Counted from the first letter of the stretch, positions 11,204-21,470 are shown. The stretch: 64,000 bases of DNA from Candidatus Thiodiazotropha sp. (ex Codakia rugifera) (GCA_025656675.1 JAHXHN010000001.1:1069615-1133614), one strand, 5' to 3'. Notes: generated by a model not told the origin, from the letters alone. Numbers and translations are program-made.

Positions 11204-12592
11204 TTAGTCGTCCTTCTTAATGTTGTCGGCAATCAACACACCATTGACAAAGTTACCCTTCACCTCAACAGGTTGGGTATCGAAGCTGTAATCCTCGACA
11301 GAAGAGATATCAACTGTGACACCGAATATCCGGATTGTAGACCCGTTAACAAATTCCGGTATACCTTCAACTGTCGCGTCGTGGTTGTTCGGTGGCAGAT
11401 CCAGCTCAAGCTTGCTGGCCACAAACATCCCGTTGCTGTCCCGGTAGACCTTGGCCTCCAGGAAGTCAGAGGAGATCAGCTGTGACAGCGTGAAGGTCGA
11501 CTCATTCTCCCGATCACTCTCCATGATGGTGGAGTTGTCCACATGAATAGTCTGTCCCAGCAGTGTAACGGTACCGGCAGAGGTATTCACATTGCCTATA
11601 CCCAGGATACCGCCAATCTCGCCTCTCTCTGATGCTGTAGCCTGTAACTCAATCTCTTCGGCAAGCAGAATAGTGCCATTCATGACGCCTTCTACCTCGG
11701 CGACACGTCCAACCGTGAGTTGGGATGTGGCGCCGCTAAGGGGTGTGGATGAGGCATCAACCACCTGTCCATTCAGTGTGAAGTGATCACTCGCATCGAG
11801 GGCTGCAGTTATCTGTCCTTCGATTTCGACCTCTTTACCGTCATCGGCTACAACACTGTTGCTGTTGCCTTCAATCCTGATGGAGTCGGCTATAAAAGTT
11901 GTTCCTGAAAAACTGTTGCCTTCCACCTCCACAAAGCTCCCTTCTGGTGGTATTGGCAGGGCACCGGATGCGTCAATGGTGAGGCTGCCGATGTGGAACT
12001 GATTCCCGGAGATGGCACTGACCACGCCAGAAACTTCCAACTCATTACCTGCCCATGCAAGGGAGTCGACTTCAATACGGGTCGCCAGAATGGTGCCGTT
12101 TCCATCGGTGAAGCCACTCACCTCAACCTCGCTATTGATTGGAAGGTCGGCCAACAAGGTTGCATCGAAAGGATTTTCGTAGACGGTGTCTGCATCAATC
12201 GTTATGACCTGATCCATAATGGTGAGGGTACTGTCGAGGGTGATATTGTTGCTTTGGATCAAGCCTTCGATCAGGCTGTCATACTCTACCGATTCCGCAC
12301 TACCGGTAGCCGTGGTCTGATCGCTGCTGCCATTGATACGTACGACCATGCCGATAGCGATGTCACTCTGGGTGCCATTGACGTCGTTGACAGTAAAACT
12401 GGCGTTGTTTGTTTCAAATTCAATGCCATTGACAAAGATGGAACCAAAACCGGTAACCCTGCCCATAGAGACGCCTGTACCGCCAATGCCGCCATCAGCC
12501 ACTTGTGAGCCACCACCCCCTCCACAGCTGTAGAGCATGGCAATCAAGGCTGCCGTCGAAACCGATATCAGGAGTTTGCCTAATCTATCCAT
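11204..12592 (-). CDS. DUF5666-repeat lipoprotein
   Basis: Predicted outer-membrane or surface lipoprotein of 462 aa. The signal peptide ends in a lipobox (AMLYSC, Cys at about residue 23) followed by a Gly-rich linker. The rest is a series of about five or six small beta-strand-rich repeats with recurring VEVxGxxxxGTxxADxIxxE patterns, as in DUF5666 proteins. An N-terminal GRVTGFGSIFVNGIEFET segment is typical of the family. No enzymatic motif is seen and the function is unknown. It overlaps the DUF6502 gene upstream by 8 nt, so the two form a coupled pair. Confidence 0.85.
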   Translation of the reverse strand: MDRLGKLLISVSTAALIAMLYSCGGGGGSQVADGGIGGTGVSMGRVTGFGSIFVNGIEFETNNASFTVNDVNGTQSDIAIGMVVRINGSSDQTTATGSAESVEYDSLIEGLIQSNNITLDSTLTIMDQVITIDADTVYENPFDATLLADLPINSEVEVSGFTDGNGTILATRIEVDSLAWAGNELEVSGVVSAISGNQFHIGSLTIDASGALPIPPEGSFVEVEGNSFSGTTFIADSIRIEGNSNSVVADDGKEVEIEGQITAALDASDHFTLNGQVVDASSTPLSGATSQLTVGRVAEVEGVMNGTILLAEEIELQATASERGEIGGILGIGNVNTSAGTVTLLGQTIHVDNSTIMESDRENESTFTLSQLISSDFLEAKVYRDSNGMFVASKLELDLPPNNHDATVEGIPEFVNGSTIRIFGVTVDISSVEDYSFDTQPVEVKGNFVNGVLIADNIKKDD

Positions 12593-13406
12593 CCTGTTTT
12601 ACATCCTGTTCAAAATAGTAGATACCGATACCGGCCTGTTTACACCCTGTGCCTTTGACATCAGGATTAATGTCGCGATCGTGTTGAGACAGGTATTTAT
12701 CGCAATCAACCAGCAGTGCCAGAGATTTTTCTGCGCTCATATTGCGGAATTCCGACAATGCCTCTTCCGGTAAGTTGTCATAGGAGACTTTGCGCTGAAA
12801 AAAAGGTGTTTGTGAACCGTACTGGAGATTATGATCGATGGTGGAGAGTAGAAGTTGCACATCCGTACCCAGAATGTGCAGCTTTCCAGTTTCACCGGTA
12901 CGCGGGACATAGCCATCGCTAAGAAGGGTAATTTTCCCATTTTCATCTTTGGCGATCGTGCCAACCCTGAGCAGTTCGTCATAGATGGCACGGGGCGGGA
13001 CATCGCCACTATGCTCTTTCACCAGTTCGCTGAAGCTCTCTTTTCCTTTATCAAAATGGAGTGGCGCAGGAACGCCTTTCTTAGTCTGAAAACGGGGATC
13101 TCTGAGCCATCCGGAAATGACCCTGGCGGCACGGTTGTACTGATGAGCAATTGCGGTGTCGTCCGGGGTATCGATCTTCTGTAGTCGGCTGACTTCCTTA
13201 CGGGTCAGGCCAGTAATTACGGAGACTCTGGATACCGTCTGTTTGCGGCCGGGAATACCAAACTCCTTGGAGGCTACATCCATAAATATCCATTTACTCA
13301 GGTCGGCAAAATCACCATAGGTAAAGCCGTTGCGGAGCAACAGCCTGACAAGTGGCCTGAGCAGTTTCAGGATTGAGGCAGTGAGTGTTTTACGGATCTC
13401 GTCCAT
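12585..13406 (-). CDS. DUF6502 family protein
   Basis: Cytoplasmic protein of 273 aa. The N-terminal half looks like a helix-turn-helix domain (RKQTVSRVSVITGLTRKEVSRLQK, residues 54-77 or so). The opening segment LKLLRPLVRLLLRNGFTYGDFADLSKW is characteristic of the DUF6502 family. The C-terminal half has no recognised motif. Because it precedes and overlaps a DUF5666 lipoprotein gene, a regulatory role for that neighbour is a reasonable guess, but nothing in the sequence proves it. Confidence 0.8.
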   Translation of the reverse strand: MDEIRKTLTASILKLLRPLVRLLLRNGFTYGDFADLSKWIFMDVASKEFGIPGRKQTVSRVSVITGLTRKEVSRLQKIDTPDDTAIAHQYNRAARVISGWLRDPRFQTKKGVPAPLHFDKGKESFSELVKEHSGDVPPRAIYDELLRVGTIAKDENGKITLLSDGYVPRTGETGKLHILGTDVQLLLSTIDHNLQYGSQTPFFQRKVSYDNLPEEALSEFRNMSAEKSLALLVDCDKYLSQHDRDINPDVKGTGCKQAGIGIYYFEQDVKQDG

Positions 13407-13997
13407 GCGCTTTTTTCTACCGGCTAAGCTGTGGCTACGGGGTGCTCTCTGTCTACTCTATATCCCAGTCTTAGCTGGATGTCTTTGATATTTATCGCTT
13501 CACAATCGGGTCATAAAAAAATGTGAACTGTTATTTAGTCTGGCCAGGTCAATTCCTTCCTAATATTAGCGAAGATCATTGATCTTTTAGTCCTTTAATG
13601 TGGGAATTATATCCCAATGCGATACTGAATTGAATTATAGACCTAATTTCAAGAAGTAAAAATGAATTAGGATCACACTTTAGCTTGAGATATTAACTCG
13701 CTGTTTGTGGGCGAAAATATTTAAACCTATCGGATCAGGGATGATATTTCACTGGGTTCCCGCTGACTGACAGTTGATCCAGGGAGGTATCAATAATCTG
13801 ATGGACACTTATATGAACCTTGATATCAGCAAAATATTCTCTAAATAACATAAAGATAGATGAGTTCTTCTCGATTGTATCCCAACCATGCAATCCCCTG
13901 GTCTGCAAATTCTGTTTATCAATACAGCTCTCTCAGCATGTATCGAGAAATCATAATATGGTAGATTCCCACCTTTTTTGGAGCAGGAGCCAGGCGG
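13407..13997. other. AT-rich intergenic region between divergent DUF6502 and gatC
   Basis: About 590 bp without a supportable gene, clearly more AT-rich than its flanks. It contains a perfect 7-bp inverted repeat with a 1-nt centre (AAGATCA / TGATCTT, 13572-13586) followed by TT, and a TGGGA-ATTATA-TCCCA dyad at about 13602-13617. These could be operators or transcription-end hairpins for divergent promoters. The open frame at 13820-14059 is out of frame with gatC, overlaps its start and has no family features; I do not call it a gene. Confidence 0.4.
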
Positions 13998-14285
13998 ATG
14001 TCTCTAGATCATTCGGATATTACAAAAATTGCCCATCTGGCGCGCATGGCTCTGGATGAGTCACAAGTAGATGCCTATGCCGAGGATCTCAGTAATATTC
14101 TCGGTTTGGTCGAGCAGCTGGAGGCTGCTGAGACCGATGCCATCGAGCCGATGTCACATCCTCTCCATATGGCGCAGCGTCTGCGTGCCGATGCGGTGAC
14201 TGAAGAGGATTGCCGCGATGAAAATCAAGCCGTAGCGCCAAGTGTCGAAAACGGCCTCTATTTAGTGCCCAGGGTCATCGAATGA
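13998..14285 (+). CDS. gatC: Asp-tRNA(Asn)/Glu-tRNA(Gln) amidotransferase subunit C
   Basis: Small stabilising subunit of the GatCAB transamidosome, which converts misacylated Glu-tRNA(Gln) or Asp-tRNA(Asn) to the correct aminoacyl-tRNA. The 95-aa sequence has the family pattern ITKIAHLARMALDESQ and the C-terminal MSHPLHMAQRLRADAVTE region. A purine-rich ribosome-binding region (GGAGCAGGAGCC) precedes the ATG. First gene of gatC-gatA-gatB. Confidence 0.96.
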   Translation: MSLDHSDITKIAHLARMALDESQVDAYAEDLSNILGLVEQLEAAETDAIEPMSHPLHMAQRLRADAVTEEDCRDENQAVAPSVENGLYLVPRVIE

Positions 14286-14310
14286 TGGGTATTCAGCTGA
14301 GGACGCATGA

Positions 14311-15777
14311 ATGATACACAATAAATCCATTGTTGAACTGGGCGCAGGACTTCAAACCGGTGAGTTCTCCAGTGTTGAGTTAACCCACCATTTCATTCAG
14401 CGCATCGAGCAACTTGACAAGGATCTCAATGCCTTTGTATCCACCACTCCTGAACAGGCGCTGGCAGAGGCTGAATCTGCAGATCAGGCCATTAAAACAG
14501 GTCAGGCGGGACCATTGACTGGCATTCCCATCGTGCAGAAAGATATCTTCTGTACCCGGGGAGTGAAGACCAGCTGTGGCTCAAAAATGCTGGATAACTT
14601 TATTTCGCCCTATGATGCTACGGTGGTGGAGAAGCTCAAGCGTGCCGGTGTGGTCTCCCTGGGTAAGGCCAACATGGATGAGTTCGCTATGGGATCATCC
14701 AATGAGACCAGTTTTTACGGACCTGTACACAATCCTTGGGATAAGGGACGGGTGCCTGGCGGCTCCTCAGGGGGGTCTGCAGCAGCCGTAGCTGCACGAT
14801 TAGCGGTCGCTGCCACCGGTACCGATACCGGCGGATCGATTCGCCAGCCTGCTGCCTTTTGTGGTATTACGGGATTGAAGCCAACCTATGGGCGAATATC
14901 CCGGTTTGGCATGATCGCCTTTGCATCCAGTCTCGACCAAGCTGGGCCAATGACACGCGATGCAGCAGACGCTGCGCTGATGTTGCAGGCAATGGCCGGT
15001 TTCGATCCCAAGGATTCGACCTGTGCCAATCAACCTGTACCCGACTACTCAGCGACGTTGAGTGACTCGCTTGAGGGACTGAAAGTAGGCCTGCCACGTG
15101 AGTATTTTGGTGAAGGTCTCGATCCGTCAGTAGCTGCCTCTGTTGACGCAGCTATCGACCTCTACAAGCGACTGGGCGCCGAGGTGATCGATATCAGTCT
15201 CCCCAATTCCGGCCTGGCAGTCCCAACCTACTATGTGGTTGCGCCAGCGGAGTGCTCTTCAAATCTGTCCCGTTTCGATGGGGTGCGTTTCGGTTATCGT
15301 TGCCAGCAACCAAAGGATCTGGAGGACCTCTATAAGCGTTCCCGTGGTGAGGGATTCGGTGCAGAGGTAAAGCGTCGTATCATGATAGGGACCTACGCCC
15401 TCTCTGCCGGTTACTATGATGCCTACTATCTGAAGGCACAAAAGACCCGGCACCTGATATCCGATGATTTCAAGCAGGCCTTTAAAACGGTTGATGTCAT
15501 CATGGGGCCAACCACCCCAACACCGGCATTTGGGCTGGGAGAGAAAGTGGATGATCCGGTGACCATGTATCTGAATGACATCTACACCATTGCCACCAAT
15601 CTGGCAGGACTTCCCGGGGTCTCCATCCCGATAGAGCCTGTCAGTGGATTACCGGTCGGATTACAGATAATCGGAAACTACTTCACCGAAGCGAAACTAT
15701 TGAATGTGGCTCATCGATTCCAACAGGAGACTGAGTGGCATAGGCTGGCACCAGAGGATTCCAGGTTGAATCCATAG
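14311..15777 (+). CDS. gatA: Asp-tRNA(Asn)/Glu-tRNA(Gln) amidotransferase subunit A
   Basis: Glutaminase subunit of GatCAB; releases ammonia from glutamine and channels it to GatB. The amidase-signature fold is clear, with the catalytic Lys in IVQKDIF, the first Ser in [15 protein letters not shown] and the nucleophile Ser in [16 protein letters not shown]. The length is 488 aa, normal for GatA. It lies 25 bp downstream of gatC and 33 bp upstream of gatB. Confidence 0.98.
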   Translation: MIHNKSIVELGAGLQTGEFSSVELTHHFIQRIEQLDKDLNAFVSTTPEQALAEAESADQAIKTGQAGPLTGIPIVQKDIFCTRGVKTSCGSKMLDNFISPYDATVVEKLKRAGVVSLGKANMDEFAMGSSNETSFYGPVHNPWDKGRVPGGSSGGSAAAVAARLAVAATGTDTGGSIRQPAAFCGITGLKPTYGRISRFGMIAFASSLDQAGPMTRDAADAALMLQAMAGFDPKDSTCANQPVPDYSATLSDSLEGLKVGLPREYFGEGLDPSVAASVDAAIDLYKRLGAEVIDISLPNSGLAVPTYYVVAPAECSSNLSRFDGVRFGYRCQQPKDLEDLYKRSRGEGFGAEVKRRIMIGTYALSAGYYDAYYLKAQKTRHLISDDFKQAFKTVDVIMGPTTPTPAFGLGEKVDDPVTMYLNDIYTIATNLAGLPGVSIPIEPVSGLPVGLQIIGNYFTEAKLLNVAHRFQQETEWHRLAPEDSRLNP

Positions 15778-15810
15778 CTTCAGACTGAACAAAGCAAACA
15801 GAGTAGAAAT

Positions 15811-17244
15811 ATGCAGTGGGAAACCGTTATCGGGCTTGAGATTCACACCCAACTGGCCACCAAATCGAAAATCTTTTCCGGTGCCTCCATTGCCTATGGC
15901 GCCGATCCCAATACCCAGGCCTGTATCATTGATCTGGGATTTCCCGGTGTCCTGCCTGTGCTGAATGAAGCCGTAGTCGATATGGCGCTTACATTTGGTC
16001 TTGCGATTAATGCAGAGATCGGCCCTCGATCAGTGTTTGCACGTAAAAACTATTTCTATCCCGATCTGCCCAAAGGGTATCAGATCAGCCAGTTTGAGCT
16101 GCCTATCGTTGGTATGGGGTCACTGACCATCGATCTGGAGGATGGCAGCCAGAAAGTGATTGGGATCACCCGGGCGCATCTGGAGGAGGATGCAGGAAAA
16201 TCACTGCATGAAGATTTCCACGGTATGAGTGGTATCGATCTCAACCGTACCGGTACACCACTGCTGGAGATCGTCTCCGAGCCGGATATGCGAAGCATCA
16301 AAGAGGCAGTGGCCTACGCACGAAAAATCCATCAATTGGTCGTTTACCTGGGTATCTGCGATGGGAATATGCAGGAGGGGTCTTTTCGGGTTGATGCCAA
16401 CCTCTCTATCCGGCCGTTTGGTCAGGAGGCATTCGGTACCCGTACCGAGTTGAAGAACCTCAACTCCTTTCGTTTCATGGAGCGTGCACTCAACTTCGAA
16501 TTGGAGCGTCAGATTGATCTGATTGAGGGTGGTGGGAAGGTGGTTCAGGAGACCCGCCTGTATGATGCCGACAGGGACGAGACCCGTTCCATGCGCAGTA
16601 AGGAAGAGGCCAATGACTACCGCTATTTTCCTGATCCTGATCTGCTGCCGGTGGAGATCAATGATCAGCAGTTGCAGCGGGCCAGGCAGAATATGCCGGA
16701 ACTGCCAGATCAGAAGCGGCAGCGTTTCGAGTCGGACTACAGTTTGAGTTCAACCGATGCACTGATGTTGACACAGAGCCGCCAACAGGCCGATTTCTTT
16801 GAAAAGGTGGTCAGTAACGGTGGGGATGCCAGGATGGCGGCCAACTGGGTCACTGTTGAGCTGACGGGTGCGCTGAACAAGGCGGGAATCCCGTTGTCAC
16901 AATCACCTGTCACGCCTGAGCAGGTCGGTGGTCTGCTGAGACGTATTGCCGATAACACCATTTCAGGCAAGCTTGCCAAGCAGGTTTTCGAAGCGATGTG
17001 GAACGGTGAAGGTGATGCGGATAAGGTGATTGAGGCAAAAGGACTCAAACAGATTACCGACAGTGGACAGATCGAAACAATCATTGATGAGATCATTGCT
17101 AACAATCCCAAGCAGGTTGAGCAGTTCAGAGCCGGCAAGGATAAACTGCTTGGTTTCTTTGTCGGACAGGTGATGAAGCAGACACAGGGTAAGGCCAATC
17201 CCGGTCAGGTCAATAAGATACTGCTCGGCAAGCTCAAAGGGTGA
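15811..17244 (+). CDS. gatB: Asp-tRNA(Asn)/Glu-tRNA(Gln) amidotransferase subunit B
   Basis: Kinase/amidotransferase subunit that phosphorylates the misacylated tRNA side chain and amidates it with ammonia from GatA. It begins with the standard [15 protein letters not shown], has the LEEDAGKS and [17 protein letters not shown] motifs of the cradle domain, and ends in the GatB/YqeY tRNA-binding tail. The length is 477 aa. It is the last gene of the gatCAB operon. Confidence 0.98.
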   Translation: MQWETVIGLEIHTQLATKSKIFSGASIAYGADPNTQACIIDLGFPGVLPVLNEAVVDMALTFGLAINAEIGPRSVFARKNYFYPDLPKGYQISQFELPIVGMGSLTIDLEDGSQKVIGITRAHLEEDAGKSLHEDFHGMSGIDLNRTGTPLLEIVSEPDMRSIKEAVAYARKIHQLVVYLGICDGNMQEGSFRVDANLSIRPFGQEAFGTRTELKNLNSFRFMERALNFELERQIDLIEGGGKVVQETRLYDADRDETRSMRSKEEANDYRYFPDPDLLPVEINDQQLQRARQNMPELPDQKRQRFESDYSLSSTDALMLTQSRQQADFFEKVVSNGGDARMAANWVTVELTGALNKAGIPLSQSPVTPEQVGGLLRRIADNTISGKLAKQVFEAMWNGEGDADKVIEAKGLKQITDSGQIETIIDEIIANNPKQVEQFRAGKDKLLGFFVGQVMKQTQGKANPGQVNKILLGKLKG

Positions 17245-17331
17245 GTTCAAGCGTGCATTAGGATCCCTGATAGCCAAGGGGGTTTGGTGTTTCGGAAATA
17301 TTCATCTCCAGAAAAAAAAGAGAGAACAGCG

Positions 17332-19542
17332 ATGCAGGCGATATCAGTCAGATGCTTGAAGTGGATTCTCTCTGCACTGGCGATTGGACTTCCCGCTATT
17401 TCTTCAGCGGACATCTGGCATGATCTGAATGCCATTGGACTTGCTGCAAAGGGGAGTGGTTCCAATCCTGACTACTATCGATCACTCCAGGCAGACATCG
17501 TATCGTTGGATCAGTTGCTTTCTCAGGCACCGCTGGAGTTTACCAGCAGTGAAGGTAGAGAGCTGGAGCTGCCTATGCCTTATGGGGCGATGCAACGTTT
17601 CCATGTTGAAGTGTCACCGATCATGGCTCAACCGTTGGCGGTACGCTATCCCGAGATACGTACCTATAGGGTCAGGGGGATTGATGTGCCTGCCAGTAGT
17701 GGACGGATTGATCTGACGCCACACGGATTCCATGCCATGCTCTCAACCCCTGCGGGGACTGTATTCATCGACCCGGACGAAATGGGACGATACCGAAGTT
17801 ACTACAAGCGGGACTATGCGTTATATAAACAGGGAAGGCTCAATCCGCACATCTGCAGCCAGTTTGACAACGAGCAGATGGATCAGCCGCTACACACTGA
17901 AGTCTCTCAATGGACAGCAAGCCGGGCAGTCAGTGGTGATCAACGACGCATTTACCGACTGGCTGTGGCGGCAACAGGCGAATATACTGCCCATTTTGGC
18001 GGCAATGTGGCCAGTGCATTAGCCCAAATAGTCACAGCGATAAATCGTATCAACCAAATCTACGGTCGGGATCTGGCAATTCAGTTTCAGTTGGTCGGTA
18101 ACAACGATCGTATTATCTATTCTCACCCTGACTCTGACCCCTATACTCACACATCCAGCAGTATTGGTTTAATGTTGATTGAGAATCAGGAGAATCTGGA
18201 TTTTACACTGGGAGCGAACAATTACGATATCGGCCATCTGTTTGGTACAGTTGGGGGGGGCTTAGCCAGCGTAAGCTCTGCATGCAGCAGTTTCAAAGCG
18301 CAAGCCTATACAGGTACGCCAATACCTGATAACGATGTTTTCTATATCGATTTTGTTGCCCATGAACTGGGTCACCAGTTAAGCGCTACCCACTCTTTCA
18401 ATGGCACCTCGGCAAATTGTGGCGGAATTAATCGTGTTGCTTCAGCCGCTATGGAGCCCGGCAGCGGATCGACCATTATGAGTTATGCCGGAATCTGTGC
18501 CGAAGAAAATCTGCAGGCTAATTCAGATCCCACTTTTCATGCTATCAGTATTCAACAGATACAAGCCTTCGTTACATCGGGTGAAGGGAGTCAGTGTGGG
18601 AGTGTGGTGAATACAGGAAACAGTATACCTTCAGTTGATGCCGGCAGTGCCGGAGGGGATGCTATCTATAGCATACCCGCATCGACACCATTCAGATTGA
18701 GCGGTAGTGCCACGGATGCAGATGGAGATAGCCTTTCCTACCAATGGGATGAGATGGATGCCGGTGGTGTCAATGGAGCAACCGATGTATCGACTATTGG
18801 TACGGATATTCCCAATCAGAATAATCCACTGTTCCGATCCTATCTGCCAAAGAACACGCCCATACGCTATTTTCCCAAGCTCAGCCACTTAATCAGTAAT
18901 CAGAGCGATATAGGAGAGACGCTGCCTGAGACCAGCCGCACGCTTAATTTCAGATTAACTGTTCGGGATGGAGAGAGCGGTGTTGCCGATGATGATGTCG
19001 CCCTTCAAGTCGATAGCACACAAGGACCGTTTCGGATTAATGGCGGTGATCTGAATGCGGCGGGCAGCTATGTGGGTGGTACATCCCACTCAATAGAATG
19101 GGCCACGGCCGGTACCGAGTTGAGTTGCCCGACTGTGCAGATCAGTCTACTCAGCCTAAGCCCGGGTGAATCGCCAGCTACCTTTTGTGACATGAACGAT
19201 TCAGGTTTGGAATTCCTGGCACTGGGGAATTTTCCGAATAATGGGACCGCGATGGTTGAGCTACCTCGCGCCAGTATTGAACATGCCCGTGTGATGCTCG
19301 CCTGTATGGATAATATCTATTTCGATCTCTCTGATGCAGCACTTCAAATCGATGCAGAAGATACATTTGCTGCAAATGACTGCAACTCACTGGATGGTGA
19401 AGATCTGGAGCATGGGGTGGTCTTCAACGATGCAGGTGGAGCAAAAAAGTTTGATAGCCCAGGAGGAGGGGGACAACTACTGTGGTTGGTTGGACTTCTG
19501 AGTCTTCTTGGCATATTTAATCTTCAGCGAAGTTCCGCATAA
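17332..19542 (+). CDS. Secreted reprolysin-like metalloprotease with C-terminal anchor
   Basis: Predicted secreted zinc protease. I start it at ATG 17332 because this gives a clean signal peptide (MQAISVRCLKWILSALAIGL, cleavage near SSA-DI). The upstream in-frame start at 17284 would add a charged stretch ahead of it. The zinc site is HELGHQLSATH, a metzincin-like HExxHxxxxxH in which Ser replaces the usual Gly, followed by the Met-turn STIMSYAG. A PKD/Ig-like region follows (about residues 430-620). The C-terminus has a Gly run (PGGGGQ), a hydrophobic helix and a basic end, resembling the GlyGly-CTERM sorting signal processed by rhombosortase. Substrate unknown. Confidence 0.85.
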   Translation: MQAISVRCLKWILSALAIGLPAISSADIWHDLNAIGLAAKGSGSNPDYYRSLQADIVSLDQLLSQAPLEFTSSEGRELELPMPYGAMQRFHVEVSPIMAQPLAVRYPEIRTYRVRGIDVPASSGRIDLTPHGFHAMLSTPAGTVFIDPDEMGRYRSYYKRDYALYKQGRLNPHICSQFDNEQMDQPLHTEVSQWTASRAVSGDQRRIYRLAVAATGEYTAHFGGNVASALAQIVTAINRINQIYGRDLAIQFQLVGNNDRIIYSHPDSDPYTHTSSSIGLMLIENQENLDFTLGANNYDIGHLFGTVGGGLASVSSACSSFKAQAYTGTPIPDNDVFYIDFVAHELGHQLSATHSFNGTSANCGGINRVASAAMEPGSGSTIMSYAGICAEENLQANSDPTFHAISIQQIQAFVTSGEGSQCGSVVNTGNSIPSVDAGSAGGDAIYSIPASTPFRLSGSATDADGDSLSYQWDEMDAGGVNGATDVSTIGTDIPNQNNPLFRSYLPKNTPIRYFPKLSHLISNQSDIGETLPETSRTLNFRLTVRDGESGVADDDVALQVDSTQGPFRINGGDLNAAGSYVGGTSHSIEWATAGTELSCPTVQISLLSLSPGESPATFCDMNDSGLEFLALGNFPNNGTAMVELPRASIEHARVMLACMDNIYFDLSDAALQIDAEDTFAANDCNSLDGEDLEHGVVFNDAGGAKKFDSPGGGGQLLWLVGLLSLLGIFNLQRSSA

Positions 19543-19543
19543 T

Positions 19544-19571
19544 TGATAGCAACTTGAGTTGTTTGCTATCA
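19544..19571 (+). terminator. Hairpin downstream of the metalloprotease gene
   Basis: A 9-bp stem (TGATAGCAA with TTGCTATCA) with a 10-nt loop begins right after the stop codon. There is no T-tract, so it may be a transcript-stabilising hairpin rather than a strict intrinsic terminator. Confidence 0.45.
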
Positions 19572-19677
19572 CCTACGCTCAGGTGAGTAGTTTAAGGAAG
19601 TTCCATACAGTGAATCTGAAGCGATCCTTTACTGGTATCCTGTTTTTGTATCCTATATTTATCTGCTAATCCCTCCT

Positions 19678-19741
19678 ATAGCCAACCCCTATGGTGTCAA
19701 TCAGAATTAGTTCTTGGACAAGACTATTTGCATGGTAAATA
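19678..19741 (+). promoter_or_regulatory. LysR-type operator/promoter module, copy A
   Basis: Dyad ATAG-CCAACCC-CTAT at 19678-19692 (T-N11-A type), then a conserved CAATCAGAATTAG spacer, a -35 box TTGGAC at 19714-19719 and, after exactly 16 nt, TGG-TAAATA with the -10-like hexamer at 19736-19741. The dyad ends 21 nt before the -35 box, and its centre would lie near -63 of the inferred start. The same arrangement recurs at 21994, 24199, 27889 and 28064. It points at the porin gene 170 bp downstream. Confidence 0.8.
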
Positions 19742-19911
19742 GTTAGCGAAGAGTGATGTCAGGGGTTACCGGTAGTTGAACATTGGGAAGCAGGTTTATG
19801 CTTCCGATGCGTCACGGGAGCCTGTAGTACGCTCCCTCCATAGCAATAATAAAAAAGCTGAAGTTCACGCATAACGAGTTGCTAAACCATATTGTCTGAG
19901 GAGGAAAGAGC

Positions 19912-21375
19912 ATGCAATTATTCAAGTCCGCTTCATATCTGGTGGCGGTTATCGCTTTTGTCGTCGCGCCGAATGTCAGTGCAGTGGGTCTTCCCAATGT
20001 TTCAAATGTACACCAAGGTAAAGTGTTACCGGAAACGGGTGAATTCAGCAGTGCATTCACAACAGGTAAGCCTGACGTGTGGCTCCGTTTGCGGTATGAG
20101 GATGTCGAGGATGATATCCCTGCAGGGTCCCCTTTGGCTGGTACCGAAGATGCAGAGCTATTGAGTTTACGTGCCGCGCTGGGTTATACCACAGCCCGTT
20201 TTCATGGCTTCTGGGCGCGTTTAGAGTTAGAGGCAAGCAGACGGTTAAACAGTGATGAGGCGCTCAATGTCGATGAAGACCTGACCTTTCCGCCAGGACC
20301 GGCCGGTTCCCGTATCGCTGAAGGACATGCACTCATTCCGGATAACAACTTCGAAGAGATCAATGAAGCCTATATCGGCTGGCGTAGTGCATCAGGTGGT
20401 TGTCCGAACGCACCGGGCGCCTGTAATGGTCACACCTCTTTCAAGCTGGGTCGACAAGCGATCATCTATGACAATCATCGATGGGTGGGTAATATCATTT
20501 GGCGGCAGAACCTTCAGTCATATGATGCCTTTCGGATCGATAACAGCTCAATCAGTAACCTTAGTATCTCATACGCTTATCTCAACCGTGTAAACAGGTT
20601 GTTCGGTGATGATTCGGCATTCAGAGAGTATGAAATGAATAACTCTCACCTCATCAATGTTGCCTATCAGCTACCCATCGGCAAGTTGACCGGTTACGGT
20701 TATCTGTTGGATTACGATGACAACACACGTACGCCTTTTCCGGAGGGTGTCGGTGTTGGTCCGGGAATAACCAATTTCGATTCGGATACCTGGGGTCTGC
20801 GATTCGTAGGTAAGCATCCGGTTGGTGACGGCTTTACCCTGTTGACTGAACTGGAGTGGGCTAATCAGGATCCCAGTGGCGATGCCGTTTCAGCACTGGA
20901 TGATAATGACTATATTAACATCGAGATAGGTGGTGCATTCGAAGTGGCAGGTAAGCCGGTTGTTGTAAAGTTAGGTCATGAAGTACTGGAGGGGAATGGT
21001 ATAAATGCCCTGCAAACACCCCTTGCCACCGTACATGCCTTCAATGGTTGGAGTGATAAGTTTGTGGGCGCACCCGGTGGTTCTGCAACACCGGCCGGTG
21101 GGCTCAAGGACACCAGTGCAACAGTGGTGGTCAAAGGTCTATTAGCTGGACTGATAGGGCCGTCCAAGCTTGTATTCCAATATCATGACTATGAAGCAGA
21201 CAAGGCAGTCGCTGGTATCAATGACTATGGCGACGAATGGGGCTTGCTGTTTGCTAAGCCATTCACAAAGCAATGGTTGGGGTTGGTGAAGTATGCCAGC
21301 TTCGACGATGGAGGCGATGGTTTTAGTATCGATACGGACAAGTTCTGGTTGTTGGCCCAGTATCGATTGAAATAA
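19912..21375 (+). CDS. Outer-membrane porin, alginate-export type
   Basis: Predicted outer-membrane beta-barrel of 487 aa. A signal peptide covers residues 1-24 (cleavage after VSA). The mature part alternates short amphipathic strands and acidic loops. The blocks TSFKLGRQAIIYDNHRWVG and YDAFRIDNSSI match the alginate-export (AlgE/PF13372) porin group, which in environmental bacteria covers many barrels of unknown substrate. The chain ends in QYRLK rather than a terminal aromatic. A strong SD (GAGGAGGAAA) precedes the ATG. It lies downstream of module copy A, so it is inferred to be co-regulated with the thiocyanate hydrolase operon and may admit a small anion or cobalt. Substrate not proven. 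Confidence 0.82.
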   Translation: MQLFKSASYLVAVIAFVVAPNVSAVGLPNVSNVHQGKVLPETGEFSSAFTTGKPDVWLRLRYEDVEDDIPAGSPLAGTEDAELLSLRAALGYTTARFHGFWARLELEASRRLNSDEALNVDEDLTFPPGPAGSRIAEGHALIPDNNFEEINEAYIGWRSASGGCPNAPGACNGHTSFKLGRQAIIYDNHRWVGNIIWRQNLQSYDAFRIDNSSISNLSISYAYLNRVNRLFGDDSAFREYEMNNSHLINVAYQLPIGKLTGYGYLLDYDDNTRTPFPEGVGVGPGITNFDSDTWGLRFVGKHPVGDGFTLLTELEWANQDPSGDAVSALDDNDYINIEIGGAFEVAGKPVVVKLGHEVLEGNGINALQTPLATVHAFNGWSDKFVGAPGGSATPAGGLKDTSATVVVKGLLAGLIGPSKLVFQYHDYEADKAVAGINDYGDEWGLLFAKPFTKQWLGLVKYASFDDGGDGFSIDTDKFWLLAQYRLK

Positions 21376-21390
21376 CAAAGTCGGCTTTTG

Positions 21391-21409
21391 CTGCAGCAGC
21401 AGCAGCAGC
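21391..21409. repeat. Short CTG/CAG trinucleotide run
   Basis: Six tandem CAG-type units lie 16 bp after the porin stop codon. The run is non-coding and too short to interpret further. Confidence 0.6.
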
Positions 21410-21446
21410 GGTAGGCTAATAGCTATCGAATATGACAATCTCGATT

Positions 21447-21470
21447 GGGGGCGTAAGCCCCCTCTGCTTT
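21447..21470 (+). terminator. Rho-independent-like terminator after the porin gene
   Basis: GGGGGC stem, GTAA loop, GCCCCC stem, followed by a T-rich TCTGCTTTGT tail. It should end the transcript started at module copy A and isolates that gene from the cobalt permease gene. Confidence 0.65.

Larger units (their letters stand above)
19543..19911. other. Intergenic region carrying module copy A and a 165-nt leader
   Basis: Besides the hairpin at its left end and the LysR-type module, this region holds an untranslated leader of roughly 165 nt. The leader contains a small GAAGCA / TGCTTC hairpin at about 19787-19806 and ends in a strong ribosome-binding site (GAGGAGGAAA) 5-7 nt before the porin ATG. 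No additional gene is seen. Confidence 0.5.

Noticed and set aside
13820..14059. 79-codon open frame overlapping gatC
   Set aside because: It overlaps the well-supported gatC start in another frame and has no family features.
21391..21409. CAG/CTG run as a phase-variation tract
   Set aside because: It lies after the stop codon of the porin gene, is short, and changes no reading frame.
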